Shown here piece after piece: positions 39,201-51,200 of a stretch of 64,000 nt of DNA. Origin of the DNA: Datnioides undecimradiatus. Taxonomy: Eukaryota > Chordata > Actinopteri > Lobotiformes > Datnioididae. Location of the stretch: NCBI GenBank assembly GCA_008933995.1, contig WARS01000026.1:2618501-2682500 (forward strand), written 5' to 3'. Under the pieces are notes generated by a model. The model was given only the letters and a program-made list of their open reading frames with translations. It did no database searches and was not told the DNA's origin. How positions within the stretch are numbered: the first letter of the stretch is position 1; every line of letters starts with the position of its first letter. The position numbers and the translations under genes are program-made.

Positions 39201-42200
39201 ATAAAAATCAGATGATTAAATCTTCTGACTTCTATTCAGTGTGTTGCAAGCGCCAAAAACACTGGATTCCCACGATGCCATGAAAAGAGTCTTTTCAGTA
39301 GACCATTCATTGACTGTAAACACCCACTTCTTTCAAACACCATCGCACAAGTTTGTAACGCACTTAATGTACAAAAGCAAAATGTAGTTTTCAAGTCCAG
39401 ATAACACTAATGAAGTCATCACAGCCACAGAGACATCTGTTTCCAAAGGCTAATTATTATTCCTTGTAACTTAAAAGCTGTTTTATTCATGGAACAGTAC
39501 AATTACGCACTGGTGTTAATATCTCAACTTTGCATGAATTATTACTTTGCAAGTTCTATGCCAACAGTGTGCAACTGTATGCTTCAATAACAGTGGTGGG
39601 GCTTTAATATATAAACAAAAGCAAATCACATCTTATTAGACACTTCCACGACAGACTCACGTGATTGAGCAACAGTGGTGCTCTCCTGGGCCAGCGGAGG
39701 TCCACAACCTGCTCGAGTGCAGGCACTGAGGTGGAAGCGGTAAAGGCTTCCCTCCTCCAGGCCGTGAAGCTGCCACTGGGTGGTGTCAGCCACAGTGATG
39801 TTTATCTCCTGGGAGTCAACCACCTCCAGTGTGGTCTCATTAACTATAGAGGAAGGAGAAAGATGTCAGGTCAGTTCACAAGGCATGAGTGAACCTACGA
39901 CAGATAGACAGAGAAAGAGTCATCACTGTAGGCTCATGTTGTATGTTAATGGAACACAGCTATAATGAGGGTCAATGTTGAGGGACGGGGGAGATGAAGA
40001 GATGTCATGCTAGCTCATGCAGAAAGTGAATGTTGCAGATACATGTCGTGACAGGTGAGCTGAGGAGGAATACATTATGAAGAACTGGGAGCGGAGATGA
40101 AAGGAGGAGATAGAGAGCTCAAGAGGTAGAGGGGGGCTGGAAGTGGGTAAACAAGTGGCAATGGATGAAAAGAGGAGGAGGAGTGAAGGAAAAAGAAATG
40201 GGGAGGAGGAGGAAATGGAGGAGACACGATGAAGGAGAAGCTGAAAAAACACACACACACACAAGTGTAAAATGGACAAAATGCATGCGCAGGTTGGAAA
40301 AAGCAAAAGGAACACAAAGAGACTAAAGAAAAAAATTAAACATAAAGTCGGAGCAGAGAAGGGAAATCAGAAGAGCAGCAATCAAAAGCAGCATAATGTA
40401 TCACCAAAGTTGCATTATAGATCAAAGTACAGTATGTGTGTAGACTGTGGAAAGAAGAGAAACACATTTCTCCTGAAACCCCCCCTCGCTGATGTCATTA
40501 CTGTGCCAATGTTGAACTGCAGGTGAGAACTGAATATGTGCCAAGCCTTGCTGGTTGACGTTGATGTTTGCGTGCTGCACAGAGAACTGGATATTTTATG
40601 CATTTGCGAGCATCATCAGATTATTCACTGCCTAATTACACAGCAGTTTCATTACTCAACTGGATGTGAGGACCGTAGTAAGGCCTGTATTGTATCATAT
40701 TCAGTGAATTAACAGAAAACTAAATTTGAAATATCCTTGGGCTGAATCAGTAAAAACACCCACAGCCTGCATTGTGTGCGAATATCTGTGTAAAGCCTGA
40801 CATCTGATATGGGAAAAAGCTGAAAGGAGAGGAGGACAGGGTGTATTGAAGAGCTGGCCAGACTCCGTGGGTGCTGGTGGAGGCGGCAAAGGGCTGTCTC
40901 TGCCTTCGCATTTTACACAAAAGACTTCAGAAATGTCAGCCAACGAGAGTGTAGGCTTTGAAAACAGAGGAAGCATAATGAAAGCCCCTCACTCACTTGC
41001 TCACCCTAACTGTTCTCAAGCATAAAGGTGTTTTTTTTTGTAAGAAATAAATGCTTCTGAGTGATAAATTCTGGAGAAATTTGTTCAGGAGGCATAAACA
41101 GGGCTGGATTCAATGATCCTTCTGGAAGTGACTCTACAGTCCAAGAGGATACGAGATAAGAAACACTGAGGAAACATTTAAACCACAGTCTAAAGTATCC
41201 TGCACAAGGGGGCTGCTGCAGACCATTGTGCTGCGTTCAGTGTTGAACAGTGCAACCTAGTGTCCAGTATGATAACGCACAAAAGGAGATGAAATGGAAG
41301 GAGGGTATAGATGATAGTGTGTGTTGTATGTTAACAAGTTGATCAAATGGTCATCAACCTGTTGAACCGAGGTTAAACTTCAGCATGCCTCATAAACCAC
41401 CTCCACACTTCCTCCCCTCCGAGCTGATCCTTTCTCACCTCCTCCCTACTAACGGTGCAGCCACACTGCTTACACTTCGCCCACAATGCCTCACACTACA
41501 GACATAGCTACAACAAAGGGATCTCAGTTAATGAAAACACTTGCACCGGGCCAAAGGTCTACACTGCATAAGTTGTTGAGTAATTAGTCAAAGAACATAG
41601 TGTGTATACATACGGAGGTGGTACTGAAGGAGATAACCAGTGAGGATGCCGTTTGTCCCCAGCGGTGGGCCCCATACCAACAAAATGGAGTCTTTCTGGG
41701 CGTTGGAGGCGGTCAGAATGGGCACTTGCTCAGGAACTAAAAACGACAGTAATGTTGTATATAATGTATAGACATGTGTCTCTTGTGATTTATATGGAAG
41801 TGGTTAAATATGCAAAATGCATGCAATATTTAACCAGATTTCTTTCATGCCAAGCATCCATCCATGCTTCTAATTTTTTATTTCATGTCTGAAACTTTTT
41901 AAAGCTTCTTTACCTTCTTCGTATTTTCTTAAGCAGACGAAAAAACACGCTGATGTACGACAGTTTGGGTGTTTTAAGCAGCTTTGTCATTTCACAAGGC
42001 TGCAACACTGAGCAGTATTTTACAAGTAGTTTCATGAGAAATTAGGCCACCTTTCATGACTTCTTCTTTCTCTTCTGGTCTTAAAGTTAAACATTATAGT
42101 GTAGATACTTGATTTAAATATCCCCTGCACTGCTAAGTCAAAACATCCAAGCAAAGCAACCAGAACTAAAGCATGTTTTTGAGTGGAGCGGGACAATGTA

Positions 42201-45200
42201 AATCAAGTTGAAATGTGTTGAAATTACTTTGCCCTGTCATCTTTAATTTAAATATTTTTTTTTTCTGTAACTTTTATTTACTCTTGTTGTGTTTTTGTGT
42301 GATTTTACCTCCCTCTGGAGTGTTGAAGGTGACAGGGTCACTGTTTGGCCCATTGCCCTTCTTGTTGAAAACATTGACGGTGAGTTTGTACTCAGAGAAA
42401 GGTTCAAGTCCCGGCACGATGGCGTGGGTCCTCTTCCCTGGAAAAGACATGGAGTGGCGCTCATCTAAAATCTTGTTGGGATTCAGTAGACTTCGTTTTC
42501 TCAACCAGTGAACCTGTGAGAGGGAAATAATGGACAATGGTGAGGAACAAGCCTGAACAGACCACAGAGAGAAGGGAGAGAAAGACAGTGACTCAGTTAG
42601 TAAGTAGGACAGAAAAGTGAGATTCAAGACATTAATGCCTGCTTTCCACTTTAATGAGGCAGATATCTGAAATCATCTGACATCACACATGAGCTGTGAA
42701 TCTGTAGATTTTTTACCAATCACCTCCAGTGACGGTGTGTGTTAAAATAGCTATTTCACACAATCATCATTGTCACTCTGTTAACCACTCTGCCACCTAC
42801 ATACGTCTAATGACAACTATACAGGTGACAGAGTGCTGCAAGGGAAAATGTGCCAGAAAGCACCATTTTATGGTTATTGTATCATATTATCACAGTTAAC
42901 AGCGCATTTTAATTAGGGTTGCAACAAATGATTATTTTCTTTATTGACAAATTATAAATCATTTTTTGAAACAGAAGGTCTGTAAATAGTGAAAACTGTC
43001 CTTGCTGCTCAAAGTCCAAGGTGATGTTTTTAAATATCTTGTTTTTTCAATCCAAAACCCAAAGATATTTTCATTATTTTATATAAAACATAGGAAGGCA
43101 GCTCTTTTAATTGAAATCTAGACATACATATCATCCAATTAAACATTAATTGAATAAACAAATTAAAGATTGAAAAGCATACGGGGTGTATGATTTTCAA
43201 AAATGCACAAATGTCATGGTTGAGTTCATTCTCCACAGGAGGCGGCTGTTTCTTAGCACACTAATGACAAAATCATCCCACCAGGAAAAGTACACCAATT
43301 GGAATTTGAAGGGGATTTGATTGGTTGGACAAACTCCACAAAATCTTATAACTATTACATTTCCCGGGAAGAATCTTTGTCTATGTGTTAATCATTTGAA
43401 TAATTATGCCCATGTCATGCTTTTTAACACTTTTTAGAAAAGTGTAATTTTTACGTTTTCCTAGCAATATCACTGTGTCAGTCATAACACAGCACTGCAC
43501 TGTCGCAATAACAGAAGTTTTACTTTAAAAATTTCAGGTCTGAGCCTGACACTATTGGCATACAGCATCTAAAAAAAGAACATGATTCACTGTTGTAAAG
43601 TCACATAATGAACATTTTTGTATCTCCGTCTCAGCTGGATCCTGCCCCATTAAAACGCTTGCTCGTCGAAAAGGGCGCTTATAAAAGAGGTGAGTGGCAC
43701 CCTTTTCCCGGGGAGCGTCTTTGATTATGACGCACTGGAGACAGCGAAAAGGGGAGAAACAGCAAATATCTAAAACAGACTAATGAGAAAAAGTGCTAGA
43801 ATGAATATCTAATTGCATTATGACCTTCCAAGTTAAAAGCTTGTACTATTAACCAATGATTCTTTGTAGCCTGCTGCCCATCCAAAATGAATAGAAAAAA
43901 AATTGTGATAGCACTTAAAGTCTGACTACAGTATTAACTATAAAAGATATCATTTCATAGGACCTTCTGCCCATATAATTACAGATTCATTAGCAAGTGA
44001 AAGTTAATTATTCTGCTCTCAACAAAGTTGTGACAACTGCAGCTCATTATCTATTTTCTCCTCTATTATCTAGTGAAGTTGGTAGATAACAAGCCTTGGA
44101 TGAGGAATTTCTGTAAAGGCATGATTACAGTCAGTATCAGGCAATAGCACGTTATTGTATTATTTAATTTTACTTTATCTCTCTGTCCCTGTCAAATGTA
44201 TACACCAAGAAATTATTGTAATGTATAATACTGTGCTAGTTCTAGTCCCTCTTTTGCTTTGAAAAGTATAAAATGTAGTCTGACAGGAAATTGCAGTTCA
44301 GGACATCAAAACTTACACCGTAACCTCCTAGATGACCTCTGATTGTGGCAGGGGGAACCAGGGTCCAGCTAACTCTTAGAACAGTGGTGTTGAACACCTC
44401 CACTGCTACATCCCGTGGTGCTGCAGTAGGGACTGAAAAACACATAGAGGAAGGTCAGGAATTCAGACATACTGCAAACAACAGACCACCGTTGCAGAGA
44501 CTCTTGAACACCACAATAAATCATGTATAAAGACAGAAAACTAACTGGAAAAACAGCCCAATTAGATGGTCTAAGCTTTTAAAGACAGAAAATATCACTT
44601 TTTCAGGCTGCGCAGAAATTACCTGTAGCTGGTGAAGGGGGTAAATAAAAACAGTGTTGCTGGAAGAACAGCATAAAGGTGCACAAATACATACTCAGCA
44701 GGACACCAAATGAGTCAGCTTCATTGTTCAAAGCAGTTTTTTTCAGCATCTTTCAGCAGTGAGAAAAATCAAGACTAATCATGGAATGAAAATGCTCTCA
44801 GTAGTTTCTGCTATATATGTTACTGTACTGGCAGAAGGATAGAAGCACAGCAGACACTAGAGGGAAAGCAGCCATGGTATATCAGCGGGTCTAAAACACA
44901 AAGTGTGTCGTGATCTGTCAAATCTCCCACAGCTTCTGAGACAGAAGTGGAAATTTGACATCCCTCTGCTCTACAAAGGTTATCTGCCACCTGCTGGATT
45001 TAGCAAAGGAGTTTTTCTTTTTTTTCTTTGCTCTGAGGGGAGGAAAGTCACTACTGCACACCTGCACAGGGTCAAAACCATGGGCAAGAGAGAAAAAAGG
45101 GAAGAACTTAACCTGACACATTTTCCCGCAGACAATGCCAAAAGACGACTGAAGACAGTGTGGGGTAACGATAACACAAAAAGTTCAGAGTAAGTGACAA

Positions 45201-48200
45201 GCAAAGAAACAGTTAGTTTAGCCTTAGGGAATGTTTTAATGAAACAGCGCAGGTGAGTTGTATATATTCATAAAATTCTAAATTAAAATATTAATGACAT
45301 GATACATAGAGCCTTAAGTCTATAACTTACCATCTTCTCCTGAGTAACCAGTTACAACTTTAGGCTCTGGTCCCCAGCCGTGGCTGTTCCTGCTCTGAAT
45401 TTTGATCTCATAGGGGACAAAAGTGGACGTGTTCCTCACGACGAAAGAGTGTCTCTTGACCAGATGCTCCCTCCAGACATCTTCCACTCCCAGTTTTCTG
45501 TAGCTCACCTTGTACTCAAGACCAGGGCCATTGTGTTCAATAGGCAGCAGGGGCTATAACAGGAGAGTGTGCTGACAGCTTAGAAATCTGCAAAAAGGCC
45601 TCCATGCTTTAATGGTTTGGCGTCAAAATTGTGCAGGTAGATTTTTTTCTCTTACCTCCCAGCTAATGTCCATTTGATGAGGAAGGTGGCCTTGAATTTT
45701 GATGTTTTCTGGGTTCCTATCCGGAGCTTTGTGAAGTTGTATGATTATATATTTACAAATAAAAAAAAAAATATCATGAAGAAGTTTATCTTACTTTTTT
45801 CTGTTGTCCTGTATGTCTAAAATGCAAATATCTAACCATATTATCCAGCTAAAACAGACTCTTGTATATAAGTATCCTTATTTCATACATAAACATATTC
45901 AAATTAGAGCCAAGGTTAGGCAGCAACATGTGCAGTACTGGAAGACTTTAAGGGCTTCTGAGATTCAAAAATATCCACAACCCCTACTGTTACAAAGCCC
46001 TGTGGCCAAAAGCTGGCCTCTCCACACAGAATCTCTCTGCACATTTCAAAAGAAATGTTAAAACTTTGCATGCTCTTACAATGAACAGATAACCACAGCA
46101 GAAAATGTTCATTAAAAGGAGCAAGTCTCACCAGCAGGGGGTGTTTTGTATCTCTCAGTGGGCTCACTGGGGGGTCCAGGTCCAACAGCATTAACAGCAT
46201 ACACTCTGAACTGGTAGTTAAGGTGTCCGTGTAGTGCCAGCTCGGCTGTTGCCTGGTTACCAGGGACTTTCTGTAGCTCTTTCCACCAGCCGGGCTCCCA
46301 TTGGCTCTCCTCACACTCCACTATAAATTCTGTGCTCGTGGAGGAGACAGGGGATATACACATACAGTTATCACCATACAACTGATGATCACAGCTGCTG
46401 AGAAGGCATTCATTAGACTCCTTTTATTGTACCACACAGACTACTATACATTACTGCTAATGTTAAAACACTACATGTTAAACACTTTCACTGGACCAAT
46501 AAAAAGGTTGTGAACATTATGATTAAGATGTTTATTTGGTTCCTTTTGAAGGTTAGATGAGAGGATTCTTACCATTCTCATGTCTGTTCATTAAATACAA
46601 AGCTGGAGTCAAACCCCATAAGCTGAGTTTAGCATAAAGGCGGCCTGCCGACTCCAGGTTTATACTTATATCAATGGTGGTATCAATGGTATTGTTTCAC
46701 ACTTGCTTTGCTGAAAATGTTTCTTTCCTGGACATTAAACCTTTCTTGCAGCAGAGTACTGCATCTACTTTTTGCCTTTAAGTGCAAATGTAAAATTTGT
46801 ATTTGTATAAAATGTTTGTATTTTGTAGTGCCCTCAGAAAGTTACAGACTAAAATAAATAAAAAGAACTCACTATACACAACCTCTCCAGCACGAAACAG
46901 CAGACAGACAGCCGGTGAACAAAGACGACATTTCACAGATAAATAATGACATTTCCAACAAAAGTTGCCAAAACACTGCTAAAATACTGAATATTACCTA
47001 AATGTGACTTAAATTCATGAAGTGGCCAAAACTTACTGTTAAATTTCCAACTTATTTTCACCACCTTTAACAAAAGTAACTACTATTTGCTAAAAATTCC
47101 CTAACGCACCGCTACATCCCTGTTCCTGAAATGACAGATGTGTAAATTAGTTCTGCAACACTACACCTGTAAGTGTGTCGAAAATGAGGATGATTCATTC
47201 ATTTCCAAGTACCCAACTGACTGTTTATCATGTAGGGAATAATAAATGAGTAAACGAGGGAGTGATTTCAGACACAGCCATGGCTTTTGGCAATTTCCAT
47301 TCCAAATTAATTACATTACGTAAATATTTCTGCACACATCCACCTGATGCTGAGCCAAACTGAGTGATGAGCAGATATTGTTAAGATACAAGCTGGCCTT
47401 CATCTGATGTCTGTTGCTTCAAGATGTTTATTTAACCAAATAAAATGAATCCACATTTCAGTCTCAAGGATCATTTTCAGAGATGTTTACTCTAATTTCT
47501 GATCACAGATAACACAAATCAAAGCTTATAAACAGTACAAGAGGATATATTAACATCAGTAAGTTCCAAAAATAAATTGTCTCTTTTTGAAGCATGAATG
47601 AGACACAAGTGTCACCACAGCAATAATCTGCACTTCACAGCTATTTGCAGCTACTGTTACTTGAAACAACTTATGTTTAACAGTGATCACAGCTGCTGAC
47701 TCTCGTTTTCACAACACAGGGCAACATTGAACGGTGGGCAGTAACCGAATCAACTCGCGTCAAAAGCAATTCTAATCCAGTTTTTAGGTGATACAGTTCA
47801 AACTATTTTCTTCTGTAAGAGATCACAGTCACTAAACAAAATCAGGTGAAACTGAACTGCCCGTTACACTTCATTTATGTGCTTTTATCTATACACTATT
47901 GCGTTATTTAATATATTGATGGTAAGTTCAGAAAAATGTCACGATTTGTTTGGACAATAAAACTGTAATCTATTCTACTGTACTCTATTACATTTTCTCT
48001 GCTATAGTGTGTCACAGGGATGGCCTGAGTTGCCAACAACCCTAATAAACTTGCTCTAATTATTTTGTAATTGCACCATAATTACACTGTAATTACAAGC
48101 ATGTAATTATAGTGTAAGCACTAACAATCACACTAGCATACAAGCAAATGATGATCTCTGATTAAATGTTTGTTGCATTATTTGTGCTAAATTTACTACC

Positions 48201-51200
48201 CCCTTTCAGACCTCAAATACTTCACTTCCTTGATATGAACATTCACCTGTTACAGTGCTGTTGTGATCACTTCCGGGCACCCAAGACAGGCGGACATTCC
48301 TCGGACTTTTAAGTTCAGATATCTCTAACATATTTGGAGCATCGGGGACGTCTGCAAGACAAAGTACATTAAACAATGCTGGATGTTAATTGCCAACTGG
48401 ATCAGTTTATGATTTTTTATTATTTAACATGTTAATGAAATCAGAGTGCTAAATCCTATTTTATATTATCTATGTAACTGTATATACTCTAAATCATTCT
48501 AAAGAACTTGCAACCATCATATCACATCAAAATAATTATTCTGTACTGTATTTTTTCACAAAAACCTCTTACCCAGTATGGTGAGTAGTGCAGTGGCATT
48601 GTCCTCATCTAGGCTGGTTCTGGCAATGCATGTGTATACTCCCTGATCACTCCCATTCACATTCATGATCTGCAGCATGCCATCCTCCACAAAGTATCTG
48701 AAGATATGAGCACCTTTGTCAGTATACAGCTGGTATACAATTTAAATGCATCAACACAGATAACAAACTAATAATAACTAGATAAAAGAATCAACCTTCT
48801 TGGCAGACAAAAGACAAAGACACAGTTCCCTGTGTTTGACCCTCTACGAACCAGAAACAACAGCTTTGGAAAGCTTTTTTCATGCATTCTTTGCTTCCTT
48901 AACATTAGCATCGAGATAAAGACACTGAACAAATTTCATCTCCAACATAAACCCACCTACCTGGAATGTTCCTCAAAAAGCGGGATATTTTCCCCATCCT
49001 TCCTCCATACCACCTCAAAGGAGCCCTGCAGGCTTTTATCATACAGTGCCTTGCACATCAACTGGGCAGTGGTCCCAACGATGGTCTGTGCATCCTGAGG
49101 TGGATCCACTATCTTTGTAGGGTCTAAAAACGAATGATAAGAACAAATAAAGTCACAAACAATAAACAGGAAGAATAAAAATATAATTATATTTGTCTTG
49201 TTAGGCATGAGATAGAGAAAACATATTCATAATTCCTGCATGCTTGAGAAAAGACGTGATTATTTGAAGTTGAGCCAAATTATTTACTTTATAAAGGAGT
49301 CTCTCCCACCGTAACTGCCTGTTTGATTTGTGAAACGAGTAATGAAAGTGGAAATGCCTTGATATAGCTCAATAAATTTCCATGGCAATTTGCATTTATG
49401 AAACATCCATGAAAAATATCTTTCTAAATATGTTGCACCACATTATTATTTACGCAGCATCTTTTTATGACATCAGTGAAAAAAAATTTAAAGTCTGGAT
49501 GCTGAGATATTTATTGGTTGTTCAGAGGACCTAACAGAGATCAATGCTCGATCAATCTCAAGGGAGCATGTGAAGGAAAAAAAGAAGATTACATTTGCCA
49601 GATCTTAAAATACCAGGTTTCATGGAAAATACAGAACACTGTTTCTGTTATGTGGTTTTGCATACAAGCCAAAGTCCTCTATTGAACAAATGACCTGCAA
49701 ACATGTACAATATGTATCAGATATAACAGTTCCCAGATATAAAAGTATTAGACGGAGTAAGTTTGCATACAACACAACCGCACTGACTTTAATTTTAAAG
49801 GGTCAGTTAATCCGAGAACAAAGAGAACACTTTCCTCACCCCTTGTGAAGTCAAGCAGACAAAACATTTGAAAACTGTCATTTCGGTGAACTGACTATTT
49901 AATGAATAATTGTGCGCAGTGACTCACACTAATCCTGCTAAAGAGAGTCAACGCTACTCGTGTTACTAACATACCTTTCACATCCAGCACGGCAGTGACA
50001 GCCGACATGCCCTCGGTGTTATTGGCAACACACACATATTTCCCACTGTCGTTTTTTACTGCACTGAGGATTTGCAAAGATCCATTCTGCAGTGCAATAA
50101 AACGTTCCCCCTCGATGGTTTCTTCAGTCTCATCTTTGGCCCTAGGAGAGAGAGTTTTCACACCTTCTTTAGAGAGTGTGTAGCAGGAGTGTAAATCATA
50201 GTTTGTTAGCTAAGGTGCCATCTTGCTACTATTTCAGTTTTTAGTTTTAAAAGGAATTGCTTTCGATCACATCTGCTTAATTTTTTGATGTCATTATGGA
50301 ACATGGTGTCCATACAGTATTTCATCCATGGTATACTGTATATTATTTTGTCTGCCTGAAATAGTAAAGCTTCTGGTTTCGCATAAATCTGGCAAATCAG
50401 TTCAATTCGATTTTTGCCAGGCAGGTTTGAGATGCAACATGACCCAAAATAGAGCAAAACATGGTTGGGTTGTTGGAATATCATCCTCTATAATCAGAAG
50501 AACTATCATAATATTGTAAGATATCAGAGCGTTTTGTAAAGTTGAGAGAGCCATGTGTGAGATCCAATTTCCTCTCTGTAGAGCTGTAGCTGCAGTTATA
50601 GTTAATAGGATTTAATTAGTGCAATTTCAAGGAACGGAAGAAGATTAACTCATTAAACAGACATAAGTGTCGATGTCATGCATGCAGTATCATGCAGGCA
50701 CCTGCAGCAGTAATAGCATGACTCACTGTGGTGATACTGTATGTGCTTCATTCCATTACAGCACATCTGCGAATCACACATATCTTAGCACTACACTGAA
50801 ATCCAAATATATAATAGAAAACCATAGTTAGCTGAAGAAAAACAGCACACTGAATGAAGATGTGAAGAGTGTCTGTTTTAAATGTGTCAAAATGTGCTGT
50901 GACACTTCTCACTGACTTACGTCACCAAGGCTGTTACCTATTTACCTTGGTAATCACTTACCAAGAGATGGTGGGTGGCGGAGAGCTGAAAACACGGCAG
51001 TTCATGATGATGTCCCCTCCAAGCACGACAGCATACTCTTGGTAGTCCCTTGTCAGTATCCGAGGAGCCATATCTAAGAGCAAAGGAAAGTAGGGGAGAT
51101 TACAGCTGCTCAAATGTCAAGTCATTCCCATGAGAATCTTTTTTCAAAAAAGGGTCAGGAGAACAGATGACTGAAAATGCAGATATAATTCAAACACAGG

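Larger units (their letters stand above)
34290..39660 (-). other. chl1: chl1 intron 23, the longest intron
   Basis: About 5.4 kb between FNIII-4 and microexon 24. Contains a CA-rich repeat, a hairpin at 35549-35595, an (AT)n tract and otherwise unremarkable AT-rich sequence. Confidence 0.75.
46330..48246 (-). other. chl1: chl1 intron 16
   Basis: About 1.9 kb, with an inverted interspersed-repeat fragment (about 46.6 kb) and a TAATTA cluster (about 48.1 kb). Confidence 0.75.

Noticed and set aside
42395-42420. GGTTCAAGTCCCGGCA on the plus strand looks like a tRNA T-loop/B box
   Set aside because: It lies inside chl1 exon 21 (coding VPGLEPFSEY on the other strand) and no acceptor stem, D arm or anticodon arm can be built around it.
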